Shown in pieces: positions 18,752-28,841 of a stretch of 64,000 nt of DNA. Position 1 is the first letter of the stretch; every line of letters starts with the position of its first letter. The position numbers and the translations under genes are program-made. Source of the stretch: Candidatus Neomarinimicrobiota bacterium. Its GTDB lineage: Bacteria; Fidelibacterota; JAANXI01. The notes below the pieces were generated by a model. It was given only the letters and a program-made list of their open reading frames with translations. It was not told the origin of the DNA and did no database searches. The DNA lies in the NCBI GenBank assembly GCA_021734025.1, contig JAIPJS010000002.1, positions 124,001 through 188,000 on the forward strand, read 5' to 3'.

Positions 18752-20452
18752 CTATTCCCACTTGAGCACCAAGAGCGACACGGCCTGTCCCGGCAGATTG
18801 ACGACCTTTGCATATTTCCCGCCACTGATTCTGACCTTATCCGGCTTTTCGTACATATGCAGCCGATTGCCGGCCACCTCCAGTTTCTGATATTGCTCCG
18901 GAGTGGGATTCTGCGGAGCGCCCATCTCCTTCCAGACTGTGTAAGCGTTGCTGTGTTCCTGATCCACACGATAGTGGTACAAGGTGGCCCGATTCGCGGG
19001 GAGCCCGGACAGCTGAATCGCCACTGCAGTATCCGGCGTGATCACGTTCAGGTCGTGATAATTCCACACCAATACGGTCGCCATGGTATCGTTGATAGTG
19101 GCAAACGCGTTAATATCCCGCTCTGTCCCACGAACACTGGAGTCACGGACGGCGATATAGTCGTATGCCAGGTCCCCGGAGACCTCCACTCGATCTCCGT
19201 GCATCTTGGCAAACATCCGGAACACGTTCAGGACCGGCTTATCAATACCATTGGTCGCCAGAGAACGATAGCCATTGAAAAACGGCTGCCCCTCAAACTG
19301 GAAGGACCATGATAATGTCCCCTTCAGATTTACGTCGTAGTGATCAGCCAGCCGATATTTCCGGGGAAAGGATGCCGCCGTGTAGCTACTATACATAGTG
19401 CCGTTCCGATATGCATTCTCCGGGTAATCCTGTTCGGAACAGGCTGCGCATCCTTCCGGGTCGGATTCACCGAGCACTATCGGCACATCCTTGAGTTCCG
19501 GATAAGATGCTACTATTTCAAACCCTTTGGACACGTCGCGCAGCTGTGTTCCCATATTCATCAGGATGGTACCGTCTTTGAGCGTCGGGCCGCCTTTGGC
19601 ATGATACGCGATAAAGTCCAGTGGAGCGCCCGTTTCGCCGGTGACATAATTTGTTCCGCTGACAATATGATCCAAAAACGTCCGCAGGAACTCTTCGGCC
19701 TGATCCCAGGATGGTCCCGTGGAATGCGGACCGCCGACAATGGCGGTGGGTAACGCACGCCTGACGGCATTGACGGTATAATCGTACAATTTGATATACT
19801 CTTCAGTCGTCCCCTGCCAGTAACCGATATTCGGCTCGTTCCACGGCTCCCAGTACCAGGTTTCGACTTCTTCCTTCCCGTACCTATCCACGCAAAGATT
19901 TACCCATTGGTAGACAAGTTCGGCCCATTTTTCGTAGTCTTCAGGGGGGTACGCCCAACCAGTGTAGATATCCGAATACGGCGCGCCGGGACGCCAGGAA
20001 TGTTTGTACGGCTCGGGATTGGAGGACAACGCCTTCGGCATAAACCCGATTTCCACCAGCGGTCGCATGCCCCGTTCCACATAGGTGTCGAAAATCCGGT
20101 CAACGATTTCCCAGTCGTACACCGGATTTCCGGCCGCATCCTCGGTATAAATATTCGTGGAACCCCACTTCAGCGCAGGAGTCCCGTCCCCGGTATTCAG
20201 CAGGTTATGAGCGCGCACGTACACCGGGACCGGACTAAATTCGGCGATCTCGGACAGGAGTTTTTTCCCGTGTTCCATGTAGGTATAATTTGGCTCGTCA
20301 TAACCGAACCAGGCCCAGGCCGGATACATCGGTCCGACGGTTTCCGAGAAATCAACATTGATGGTGACCGCTTCGGTCGGAATTTCGTTTTCCGGCTGGC
20401 AGGCAACAAGTCCGGCGCATAACAGGAATACTCCCAGAGATTGGATTTTCAT
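18752..20452 (-). CDS. GH39-like beta-xylosidase, lipoprotein
   Basis: 566 residues with a lipobox (LVAC, Cys18), so probably tethered to a membrane. It should release xylose from xylo-oligosaccharide ends. The TIM barrel contains acid/base Glu206 in EPWNEPN and nucleophile Glu329 in VLGESDPEG, the arrangement of clan A families such as GH39. A C-terminal beta domain (about 440-566) includes INAFATINDTMATVLVWNYH, typical of GH39/GH51. The ribosome site is weak. It is divergent from GH67 with a 307-base shared regulatory region holding two palindromes, so the two enzymes are probably co-regulated. Alternative activity on other glycosides cannot be excluded. Confidence 0.82.
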   Translation of the reverse strand: MKIQSLGVFLLCAGLVACQPENEIPTEAVTINVDFSETVGPMYPAWAWFGYDEPNYTYMEHGKKLLSEIAEFSPVPVYVRAHNLLNTGDGTPALKWGSTNIYTEDAAGNPVYDWEIVDRIFDTYVERGMRPLVEIGFMPKALSSNPEPYKHSWRPGAPYSDIYTGWAYPPEDYEKWAELVYQWVNLCVDRYGKEEVETWYWEPWNEPNIGYWQGTTEEYIKLYDYTVNAVRRALPTAIVGGPHSTGPSWDQAEEFLRTFLDHIVSGTNYVTGETGAPLDFIAYHAKGGPTLKDGTILMNMGTQLRDVSKGFEIVASYPELKDVPIVLGESDPEGCAACSEQDYPENAYRNGTMYSSYTAASFPRKYRLADHYDVNLKGTLSWSFQFEGQPFFNGYRSLATNGIDKPVLNVFRMFAKMHGDRVEVSGDLAYDYIAVRDSSVRGTERDINAFATINDTMATVLVWNYHDLNVITPDTAVAIQLSGLPANRATLYHYRVDQEHSNAYTVWKEMGAPQNPTPEQYQKLEVAGNRLHMYEKPDKVRISGGKYAKVVNLPGQAVSLLVLKWE

Positions 20453-20494
20453 GATATTTTCCCGGTTAAATGTGACAAATGGTCGATAGGCATT

Positions 20495-20515
20495 GAGAAC
20501 ACAAGGGCTGTTCTC
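20495..20515. promoter_or_regulatory. Inverted repeat GAGAACA-N7-TGTTCTC in the GH39/GH67 divergent region
   Basis: Perfect 7-bp arms 43 bases upstream of the GH39 ATG. Position and symmetry fit an operator for a dimeric regulator. Confidence 0.4.
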
Positions 20516-20529
20516 TTTTCCGTGATGAG

Positions 20530-20547
20530 GTGTATTCTAATATACAC
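20530..20547. promoter_or_regulatory. Inverted repeat GTGTAT-N6-ATACAC in the GH39/GH67 divergent region
   Basis: Perfect 6-bp arms, adjacent to the previous palindrome. A further inverted pair AGCCTTTT (20568) / AAAAGGCT (20614) lies before GH67 and may form a leader hairpin. Confidence 0.4.
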
Positions 20548-20759
20548 GATCTCCGAATAATAGAAACAGCCTTTTCCAGAGAGGTTTAAGTTCAGAATCG
20601 CATCACGCCATAGAAAAGGCTTTTGAGTCTCAGATGAGAAATCTAATTTTTACCATTCAGGATGTATCGGAAAGGTTTGGTATTACACTCTGGATTCGAA
20701 CCGCCAACATATCTACCGCAAACCCAATTCATTCATGTAACGCAAAGGATGGAAAAGTT

Positions 20760-22922
20760 ATGCAACCGAACCGACTAACCATTCTGTTCGTATTCTTTAG
20801 TCTTAGTGTTCTCCCGCTCACTCTCTCCGCTGAGGATGGGTACCGGCTTTGGCTCAGGTATGAATCAATTACCGAAACGGAGATTACCCAGGCCTATCAG
20901 TCGAGAATGCAGTCTATACATTTTCCCGGCAATGCACCGAAACTCAATGTTGCCAGAGATGAATTACGCCGTGGGATCACCAAAATGCTTCAAGAGATTC
21001 CATCTATCAATCGAGGAATATCCGGCAATGGTGCTTTAATTATCGGGACACCGGAATCCTCCGAGATAATCGGGAGTCTTGGTCTTCAGGATGAAATCAG
21101 GAATACAGGCAATGAAGGTTACTTAATCCGGGAGATTGAATACAAGGGGAATAATGCGTTGGTTATTGCTGCCAGTGAAAATATCGGGGTACTCTACGGA
21201 GTTTTCCATTTATTGCGGCTCATGCAGACCAGACAAGATCTCACCAATGTCGAAATTACCGAATCCCCCCGGATCGATCTCCGGGTTTTGAATCACTGGG
21301 ATAACCTGGATCGGACGGTCGAGCGTGGCTATGCCGGGTTCTCGCTTTGGGACTGGCATAAACTTCCGGAATATATCAAACCGCGATATATAGATTACGC
21401 CCGTGCGAACGCATCCATTGGAATTAACGGCACTGTACTCACCAACGTCAATGCCAACGCCGATGTCCTGACGTCGCAATATCTGGAGAAGGTGGCGGCG
21501 CTGGCGGATGCGTTTCGCCCGTATGGAATCAAGGTATACCTCACTGCACGGTTCAGTGCTCCGACCGAAATTGACACCCTGAAAACCGCTGATCCGCTGA
21601 ACGAAAATGTTCAGAAATGGTGGAAGCAAAAAGCGAACGAAATCTACGAGTACATCCCGGATTTCGGTGGATTTCTGGTGAAGGCAAACTCAGAGGGTCA
21701 GCCGGGTCCGCAGGACTATAACCGATCCCATGCAGAAGGTGCAAACATGCTGGCGGATGCCATCGCACCTCATGGCGGTGTCGTGATGTGGCGGGCGTTC
21801 GTCTACAGCAGTGAGGTGCCGGAAGACCGGGCCAAACAGGCATACAACGAGTTTACGCCACTGGACGGGAAATTCCGGGACAACGTGCTCGTGCAGGTGA
21901 AAAACGGCCCTATCGATTTTCAGCCAAGAGAGCCGTTCCATCCGTTGTTTGGAGCCATGCCGGACACGCCCCTGATGATGGAATTCCAAATCACACAGGA
22001 GTACCTGGGACAGGGAACCCACCTGGTGTACCTGGCGCCATTATTCAAAGAGGCACTGTATTCCGACACCTATGCAAAAGGAAAAGGATCTTACGTGGCA
22101 GACGTCGTGGATGGCTCGCTGGAGAACCATGCAATCAGCGGGATTGCCGGCGTCTCGAATATCGGCACCGACAGGAACTGGACCAGCCATCCGTTTGGTC
22201 AGGCGAACTGGTACGCATACGGCCGTCTGGCCTGGGATCACAACTTGTCGTCCGCAGAAATCGCCGACGAGTGGCTCCGGATGACATTTACGAATGATAC
22301 CGATTTTATCACACCGGTGAAAAAGATGATGCTGGCCTCACGTGAGATCACCGTGAACTATATGACACCTCTGGGGTTGCATCACATTATGGGTTGGGGA
22401 CACCACTACGGCCCTGCTCCGTGGATAAAGCAAGGACGTCCGGACTGGACATCTGTGTATTATCACCGCGCGGACTCCATCGGTATCGGCTTTGACCGCA
22501 CCTCTACGGGCAGCAATGCGGTTAGTCAATATTATCCGCCGGTGACGGAAAAATTCGAAGATCCGGAAACCTGTCCAGAAAAATACCTGCTCTGGTTCCA
22601 CCATCTTCCCTGGGATTATACCACAAACTCCGGCCGCACGCTGTGGGATGAGTTAGTGCACCGCTACTATTCAGGCGCGGATTCCGTACAATGGATGCAA
22701 AAGACCTGGCAATCCATGGCAGGATTGATTGATACTCAGCGATTCAACAAGGTGACGACGTATCTTGAGATCCAGCACCAGGAAGCCCTCTGGTGGCGGA
22801 ATGCCTGTCTGCTTTATTTTCAGACTTTCTCTGATCGGCCAATTCCGGATGGCTATCCTCAGCCGGAGAAATCATTGGACTATTATAAAAACCTTCAATT
22901 CAAATATGCCCCGGGGCACTGA
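20760..22922 (+). CDS. GH67 alpha-glucuronidase
   Basis: 720 residues when started at the ATG at 20760, which has AAGGATGG upstream and opens a signal peptide (MQPNRLTILFVFFSLSVLP). The frame extends 42 codons further up without signal-peptide character. It removes (4-O-methyl)glucuronic acid from the end of xylo-oligosaccharides. The family residues are in place: Glu312 in KANSEGQPGP (acid), Asp386 in NGPIDFQPREP and Glu414 in FQITQEYLGQ (base pair). The spacing between them (74 and 28) matches characterised GH67 enzymes. Length is close to the family norm of about 700. Export to the periplasm fits work on imported oligosaccharides. This is the gene that most directly points to glucuronoxylan as the substrate of the locus. 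Confidence 0.96.
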   Translation: MQPNRLTILFVFFSLSVLPLTLSAEDGYRLWLRYESITETEITQAYQSRMQSIHFPGNAPKLNVARDELRRGITKMLQEIPSINRGISGNGALIIGTPESSEIIGSLGLQDEIRNTGNEGYLIREIEYKGNNALVIAASENIGVLYGVFHLLRLMQTRQDLTNVEITESPRIDLRVLNHWDNLDRTVERGYAGFSLWDWHKLPEYIKPRYIDYARANASIGINGTVLTNVNANADVLTSQYLEKVAALADAFRPYGIKVYLTARFSAPTEIDTLKTADPLNENVQKWWKQKANEIYEYIPDFGGFLVKANSEGQPGPQDYNRSHAEGANMLADAIAPHGGVVMWRAFVYSSEVPEDRAKQAYNEFTPLDGKFRDNVLVQVKNGPIDFQPREPFHPLFGAMPDTPLMMEFQITQEYLGQGTHLVYLAPLFKEALYSDTYAKGKGSYVADVVDGSLENHAISGIAGVSNIGTDRNWTSHPFGQANWYAYGRLAWDHNLSSAEIADEWLRMTFTNDTDFITPVKKMMLASREITVNYMTPLGLHHIMGWGHHYGPAPWIKQGRPDWTSVYYHRADSIGIGFDRTSTGSNAVSQYYPPVTEKFEDPETCPEKYLLWFHHLPWDYTTNSGRTLWDELVHRYYSGADSVQWMQKTWQSMAGLIDTQRFNKVTTYLEIQHQEALWWRNACLLYFQTFSDRPIPDGYPQPEKSLDYYKNLQFKYAPGH

Positions 22923-22988
22923 TTTGGCAATTGAAGGGGGACAAAAAGAGAAGGAATGCCACCCGCAAAAAGGCCGAACTTCCGCCCA

Positions 22989-25346
22989 TTACTTTACTAT
23001 TTCAAACTGTGACGTTACTAGGTATTCTTGACCGGGGTCAGTCTCAAAGGTTCGTACATCATCACCATACTGTACAGTGCACTTGCCGCCGATTGTAGAG
23101 AAAATTTTCGCCTCCTGCAGTACACCATCCGCCCAAGAGATATCTACCTCAAATCCGCCGCGGGCGCGGAGGCCCGTCACTGAACCGGTTGGCCAGGCTT
23201 TCGGCAGCGCCGGTAACAGGTGAACCTCTCCGGCGTGGCTTTGGAGCAACATCTCAGCGATACCAGCCGTTCCGCCGAAATTCCCGTCTATCTGAAACGG
23301 CGGATGGGTATCGAACAGGTTATTCAGCGTAGATTTCTGCAGCAGGGCGACCAGGTTATTATAGGCTTCCTCACCATCGTGGAGGCGGGCCCAGAAGTTG
23401 ATGATCCACGCTCTGCTCCAGCCGGTATGGCCGCCACCGTGTTCCAGGCGATACCGGATGGTCTTCCGGGCGGCTTCGGCCAGCTCCGGCGTTTGTCCGA
23501 CAACTATTTGATCAGATGGATGCAATCCGTACAGGTGCGAAATATGCCGGTGGCCGGGCTCCGGCTCTTCGAACTCCGTCGCCCATTCCATAATTCTGCC
23601 ATCACTTCCAATTTCCGTTGGCCGGAGTTGGGATTGAATCCTCTGTAATTGCACCCGGAAATCAGCATCTATATCCAGAATGCGGCTCGCATCGATGGTA
23701 TTGGACAGAAGTTCGCGGATTATCTGCATGTCCATGGTCGGGCCCATTGAGACGCTGGCAATCTGGCCATCTTTTGTACGGAACTGGTTCTCCGGTGAGA
23801 TGGACGGGCCGGAAACCAGGTATCCCGTCTCCGGATCTTCCACCAGATAATCAACGAAAAAGTAGGCCGCTTCTTTCAATATCGGATACGTCTGCTCCAA
23901 AAATTCCCGGTCGCCACTGAATGCAAAATGCTCCCAGAGATGGCCGGTGGCCCACGCCGCTCCCATCGGCCACATCCCCCACTGAGCTTGGCTTTCCGGT
24001 GTCGTCCACCACCAAACGTCAGTGGTATAGTGTGCTACAAATCCCCGGGAGTTATAGGTTTCTCTGGCAGTCGTACGCCCGCGGTGGCGTAAAGAATCTA
24101 CCAGTGCCAAAAATGGCAGATGACACTCGGCCAGATTCGTGACCTCCGCCGGCCAGTAGTTCATCTGAATATTGATGTTGATGTGATAATCCGCGCTCCA
24201 CGGCGGTGTAAGTCCTTCCGCCCAGATCCCCTGCAGATTGGCGGCCAAATCGCCGGGGCGAGAACTGCTGACGAGCAGATAACGCCCGTACTGGAAGTAG
24301 AGGCGTATCAGGTCAGGATCAAAAGTGCTCCCTTTGAAGGCGGCGAGCCGTTCATCTGTAGGAAGTTCGGCAGTGGCGGACGTTCCCAGATCAAGGTTCA
24401 CCCTCTCAAACAGGCGCTGGTGTTCCGCTATATGGTCTTCTTTGATCTTCAAATAAGGTTTTTCGCCGATGCTATCCAAACGATCTTCGCAAACGGCCTG
24501 CGGGACATCTCCCCAATAGTCGGTGGCCGCAACTAAAACGAGCACCACTTCATCGGCACCGGTAACGGTAATACTATCGCCGGCTGCCTTTATTACGCCA
24601 CCAATCGGCCGAACCTGCAAATTTGAACAATAGTTCACTCCAGGATCGCCACCCAGTGTATCCGCTCCCCCAACCGATACTCTCCCCTGCATCGTTATCG
24701 TCCCATCCTTTGATACGGTCATCATGGCATCTTTGGGACGTGTAAGCCGGGTTGAAAAACTTAGAGCGCCTGGCTGATCTGCTGACAGCCGGATAACCAG
24801 ACATTGATCCACCGGGCTGGAAAAATACTCCCGCCGGTACTGGATGCTTTTGGTAGTGTATTCGACCGTAGCAACAGCCTTATCAAGATTTAGCGAACGA
24901 CGATAGCCCCTGACTTGTCCCTCATGCTCCATATTCAGACGCAGATTGCCCAATGTCTGATACGAACGCCAGGCCGACTTCCCCAATATTTTTTCTTCCA
25001 CAAGCGTCTCCGCCTTTTCGTACTCCCCGTCAAACAGCATCTTCCTGATTTTTGGCAGAGATTCTTGTGCTTCGGGATTTTGGCGATCAATTGGCTGACC
25101 AGTCCAGATGGACTCCTCATTCAATTGGATACGCTCCTGGTGAACTCGCCCAAAAACCATTCCGCCAAGCCGGCCGTTCCCGATTGGGAGCGCATCCACC
25201 CACTCTACCGCCGGTTCATCGTACCATAGTTCCAATGGGGAGAAGTTTGTGGAGATATTTTGTGCGGGAAGATGTGCAGCGATAAAGAGCAAAAACAGTG
25301 CAAATATTTTTAGGATTCCATCGCGTAATTTCATAAGTAACATCAC
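22989..25346 (-). CDS. GH95 family alpha-L-fucosidase / alpha-L-galactosidase
   Basis: 785 residues. Signal peptide from Met1 or, better, Met5 ([20 protein letters not shown]). The N-terminal beta-sandwich opens with [19 protein letters not shown] and LGGMVFG, the GH95 signature. The (alpha/alpha)6 domain contains [14 protein letters not shown] and [10 protein letters not shown] then [11 protein letters not shown] with the expected catalytic Glu, and the late block [19 protein letters not shown]. Length is typical. Characterised members release alpha-1,2-linked L-fucose or L-galactose; the latter decorates some xylans and xyloglucan, so either fits. It converges with GH67 (66 bases between stops). 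Confidence 0.93.
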   Translation of the reverse strand: MMLLMKLRDGILKIFALFLLFIAAHLPAQNISTNFSPLELWYDEPAVEWVDALPIGNGRLGGMVFGRVHQERIQLNEESIWTGQPIDRQNPEAQESLPKIRKMLFDGEYEKAETLVEEKILGKSAWRSYQTLGNLRLNMEHEGQVRGYRRSLNLDKAVATVEYTTKSIQYRREYFSSPVDQCLVIRLSADQPGALSFSTRLTRPKDAMMTVSKDGTITMQGRVSVGGADTLGGDPGVNYCSNLQVRPIGGVIKAAGDSITVTGADEVVLVLVAATDYWGDVPQAVCEDRLDSIGEKPYLKIKEDHIAEHQRLFERVNLDLGTSATAELPTDERLAAFKGSTFDPDLIRLYFQYGRYLLVSSSRPGDLAANLQGIWAEGLTPPWSADYHININIQMNYWPAEVTNLAECHLPFLALVDSLRHRGRTTARETYNSRGFVAHYTTDVWWWTTPESQAQWGMWPMGAAWATGHLWEHFAFSGDREFLEQTYPILKEAAYFFVDYLVEDPETGYLVSGPSISPENQFRTKDGQIASVSMGPTMDMQIIRELLSNTIDASRILDIDADFRVQLQRIQSQLRPTEIGSDGRIMEWATEFEEPEPGHRHISHLYGLHPSDQIVVGQTPELAEAARKTIRYRLEHGGGHTGWSRAWIINFWARLHDGEEAYNNLVALLQKSTLNNLFDTHPPFQIDGNFGGTAGIAEMLLQSHAGEVHLLPALPKAWPTGSVTGLRARGGFEVDISWADGVLQEAKIFSTIGGKCTVQYGDDVRTFETDPGQEYLVTSQFEIVK

Positions 25347-25809
25347 AGTTTATTCTGAGAATTAAGTTAACGATCTATATATGATCGAACTCGCCTGTTG
25401 CCCCGCATTGACTTGTTATCTGGTGCAAAAACTATCCAACATTTTCGATAATAACGTTAGCATCTCTGCCAAATCGAACAGCGATGTCGTTAACCCCGGC
25501 AGGACATTCAAAAATGCCTGCACGAAGATATCGCTGGGATATTGACCTTATTAAAAAGTGCAGTGGCTTGCAGGAAAACGCTTCTTGTAATATAATCCCA
25601 CCCGGCGGCAGATTAAAAGAAAATTACCGTCGGGGAGACCAATAATGCTCCACTTTTCAGTTTCCCGGCTCCGGTATATCCGGCGGATTATTTCATTTCC
25701 AGCGCTCCCGGACTGGTTTATATTAAGATACCAACTGATGAAATCCATCGAATATGAAATTTAATTTCAGATTTCGGTTTTTTTTAGTCAGGAAACTAAT
25801 CGAAGGTAA
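25347..25809. other. Gene-free stretch between GH95 and the permease
   Basis: I see no supportable gene in about 460 bases; a 65-codon minus-strand frame at 25551-25748 has no recognisable content or ribosome site. It must hold the divergent promoters of GH95 and the permease. Confidence 0.5.
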
Positions 25810-25908
25810 AGGGCAACGGCAATAGAACTCTATCCGCTTCTCTCCGAAACGTTTGAGGGCACTTACACACTGCGCATTCTGCAGGCCTTCCTGGAACTGT
25901 TCGCCACG

Positions 25909-26718
25909 GTGGCGCCGTATTTTCTGCTGGCGATACTCATTCAGGTGATCCTATCGCGATCGCTGGGCACAGGATTTATTCGATTCGACGGAAGAAAAGA
26001 ACCCGTCGCCATCCTCATTGCAGCGCTGGTTGGTATCGTTTCTCCACTGCCAACTTATGTTGCTGTACCTATCGGTATATCTCTGCTGGCGATTGGGGCG
26101 TCGTTAAGTGCGGTTGTGACTTTTGCCATCGCCTCACCGCTGCTGAATCCCAGCGTGTTCTATTTTACACTGGCCCAACTCGGATTGAAAATAGCTTTGC
26201 TCCGGATAGCGACCACTCTCATCCTTGCCATAGGTGGCGGTATACTCGCCAGGTGGGTACTCCAGTCTATCGACGTACGGATGCCTGATTATTCTCAAGG
26301 GCAGGACAAATCCCACCGGCCATTTTGGATGGATATGTATCGAAGTACGCTCTTTCTGGGACGCTATTTCCTTATTGCTCTACTTGTGAGCGCAATGGTT
26401 AAAGCACTTGTATCCCCGGATTGGATCGCCCGAGTCTTAGGCGAACAGGGGCACCAGGGCATCGTCATTGCGATGGCGCTGGGCGTTCCCTTTTATAGCT
26501 GTGGTGGCGCGGCTATCCCACTCATCGAAGTCCTCCGTACCATGGGGATGAGCGACGGTGCTGTGCTGGCTTTTTTCATTGCCGGGCCTGCCACCAAACT
26601 CGAGACCCTCTATATCTACAAATCCATGCTCGGTATGAAAACCTTGATATTTTACCTGGCAGTTACCTTTCTGGGCGCATACCTGTCCGGCATACTGGTG
26701 CTGTTGTTCTTCCCATAG
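25909..26718 (+). CDS. ArsP-like (PF03773, UPF0718) permease, start uncertain
   Basis: A polytopic membrane protein of about 8 helices. Two conserved cores are visible: SPLPTYVAVPIG...ASPLLNPSVFYF and PFYSCGGAAIPLIEVLRTMG followed by FFIAGPATKLETL. This repeated P...G...P pattern is that of PF03773 permeases, which include ArsP organoarsenical exporters and metal exporters. The GTG at 25909 is only the first usual start: the same frame is open back to 25810 and encodes ALELYPLL-like, clearly family-like sequence (ILQAFLELFATVAPYFLL) without any ATG or GTG. A non-standard start (ATA at 25822 or CTG at 25871) or loss of the 5' end is therefore likely. Substrate unknown. Confidence 0.7.
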   Translation: MAPYFLLAILIQVILSRSLGTGFIRFDGRKEPVAILIAALVGIVSPLPTYVAVPIGISLLAIGASLSAVVTFAIASPLLNPSVFYFTLAQLGLKIALLRIATTLILAIGGGILARWVLQSIDVRMPDYSQGQDKSHRPFWMDMYRSTLFLGRYFLIALLVSAMVKALVSPDWIARVLGEQGHQGIVIAMALGVPFYSCGGAAIPLIEVLRTMGMSDGAVLAFFIAGPATKLETLYIYKSMLGMKTLIFYLAVTFLGAYLSGILVLLFFP

Positions 26719-26766
26719 ATGCCAAAACGCAGAGATCTCACACAGAGAGACACAGGAGTAATTCAG

Positions 26767-28827
26767 ATGAATCGATGGAAATCACCTGGGAAAATAATTC
26801 TCGCGGCATTGATAATCACCACCTGGCTTGCCTGGGATTTGAATCAGGCGCATCGGGACATCGGAGAATTTCCGTTTTCCCGACCTGTATCCGATTTTCC
26901 GGGTGTAGTATCATCTCCGGCGACAGTGTCAATCGTGCGTTCGGACGATTCGTCACTGGACAATCCGATACCAACCGATGATGCCTCCATAGAATACACT
27001 ACCATCGAAGCAATGGTAAGAAAATCCGTGGAACTTGCCGGGGGATTCGAGGGAAAAATCGAAAGCGGCGATATGGTCCTGCTGAAGCCAAATATCGTGG
27101 ATCCGGAACCTCCGGGCAGCGGTGAAGTGACGGATGTCCGAGTCGTCAAAGCGCTGATCAAGATCATCGACGAGATTGCCCCCGGTAATATCGAAATCGT
27201 GGTCGGCGAAGGCGCACCGCGTCCCATGGATTACGAGATGGTTTACCAATCGCGGTTCAGCAGTCCGGTGTGGGATAAACTCTGGGATACCGCAGGATAC
27301 CAGGATCTTCTTACAGACGAGAATCTCTCAGGCATTAATTTGCGTTTTTCAAACCTGAATGGATCTCCACCAGACGATCCGTGGCAGGATCTGGAATTGG
27401 TTGAAGTCCCTGGCGGCGGTGATGCGCTTCCGCAGTACGGTGAATATTTTATCCATAAAGATGTCTTAAATGCGGATTTTTATATCACCATCCCCGTGAT
27501 GAAGATACATACACCGGGGATGACCGTGGCGCTGAAAAATCAGATCGGCCTGGCACCAAGTACCAAGTACGGCTTTCACAAAACCACCGGCGTCCCGCAA
27601 AATGATTATTCCATCAGTCTCGTCCACGAAGATCCACCGCACTACTGGACGGACAAAGAGATCGTAGACCTGAGCACCCTAGCCGGTATCGATTTCGCCG
27701 TAGTGGATGCCATCGCGTGTCTGGAACGCAGTAAATCGGCCGAGCGAAGCGGAGGGGAGATAACGAACCTGGTCCGAATGAACACGATCATCGCCAGCCC
27801 CGATCCCGTGGCAGCAGACCATGTTTCGGCACGGCTTATGGGACTCAATCCCGACGACATCGAACATATTACCCTTGCAGAACGCCGGGGACTTGGTACT
27901 AATAATCCGGAGGATATCACCGTGGCAGGCTCTTCAATTGTGGAAACTCAGATCCGGTTTCGGAAGAATTCCTCCTCCACCGCTGAATACGGGCAAAGTA
28001 ACCGGGTATGGCTCATGAAGGGGCCGTATGATACCGAGGGAATAGACGAACCAACTGAGCACGAATTTCTTTCCGGAGAAGCCAGTCTGGCCCCGGTCGC
28101 CGGACAGGGCGGCTGGAGTGATCCGGTCTATTTTACCGAGGATCGCCTGGACGTTGGATACTATTACGGTAGCATAACCGACCAGGCAGCCTACGCCTTC
28201 ACCTACTTCACCGCCCCGAAAACCCAGGATGCTGAGTTGTGGATCGGATCCGATGATGGTCTGAAGATCTGGCTGAATGGTGAAGTGGTATATAGTTTTT
28301 CCTCATACCGCAACTTCAGCAGCACCAAATTTTATTCGGAGATAATACCTGTCACAATCAATGCCGGAGAAAACCGAATACTAGTGAAAACGACTCAGGA
28401 TTACGGCGGCCATGTCTTTTCTCTGAATATTTGTGAGCCGGAGGATAATCCCTATTTCCGCGGGAACCGCGTCTGGGGACTTAAATTTACGACAAAGTCA
28501 ACGGCCACGGGTGTTTACGCAGATGGGGCGACTTCTGCACCTGAGGAGTTTGCCCTGGGTAATGCGTACCCGAATCCCTTCAATGGTACAGTAGTTATAC
28601 CGTATGAACTCCATCGTCCCGGACAAGTTTCTATCCGGGTATACGATATACGGGGCCGGCTAATCCGGACGCTCTTCCATGGGAATCAAACCACGATTGG
28701 GCACAAACAGATCAAGTGGGCTGGCAGAGATAACTCCGGAAACCGAGTGAGTACCGGACCGTATTTAATCCGGGTTGTTGGACCGGACGGACGGGTGAGT
28801 CTGCAAAAAGTCACCCATTTGAAGTAA
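26767..28827 (+). CDS. DUF362 protein with PA14-like region and C-terminal sorting module
   Basis: 686 residues when started at the ATG at 26767, which has AGGAG upstream; the frame extends 16 codons up to 26719, immediately after the permease stop. An N-terminal membrane anchor or signal (KIILAALIITTWLAW) is followed by a DUF362 domain at about 60-400 (VLLKPNIVDPEPPGSGEVTD, VALKNQIGLAPSTKYG). A second part at about 430-590 contains WIGSDDGLKIWLNGEVV, a PA14-like or glycan-binding-like segment. The end is a YPNPFNGTVVIPYEL sorting module. DUF362 proteins are often ferredoxin-associated and of unknown role; no Cys clusters for 4Fe-4S clusters are evident here. It appears co-transcribed with the permease. 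Confidence 0.78.
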   Translation: MNRWKSPGKIILAALIITTWLAWDLNQAHRDIGEFPFSRPVSDFPGVVSSPATVSIVRSDDSSLDNPIPTDDASIEYTTIEAMVRKSVELAGGFEGKIESGDMVLLKPNIVDPEPPGSGEVTDVRVVKALIKIIDEIAPGNIEIVVGEGAPRPMDYEMVYQSRFSSPVWDKLWDTAGYQDLLTDENLSGINLRFSNLNGSPPDDPWQDLELVEVPGGGDALPQYGEYFIHKDVLNADFYITIPVMKIHTPGMTVALKNQIGLAPSTKYGFHKTTGVPQNDYSISLVHEDPPHYWTDKEIVDLSTLAGIDFAVVDAIACLERSKSAERSGGEITNLVRMNTIIASPDPVAADHVSARLMGLNPDDIEHITLAERRGLGTNNPEDITVAGSSIVETQIRFRKNSSSTAEYGQSNRVWLMKGPYDTEGIDEPTEHEFLSGEASLAPVAGQGGWSDPVYFTEDRLDVGYYYGSITDQAAYAFTYFTAPKTQDAELWIGSDDGLKIWLNGEVVYSFSSYRNFSSTKFYSEIIPVTINAGENRILVKTTQDYGGHVFSLNICEPEDNPYFRGNRVWGLKFTTKSTATGVYADGATSAPEEFALGNAYPNPFNGTVVIPYELHRPGQVSIRVYDIRGRLIRTLFHGNQTTIGHKQIKWAGRDNSGNRVSTGPYLIRVVGPDGRVSLQKVTHLK

Positions 28828-28841
28828 ACAATTCAGCCGGG

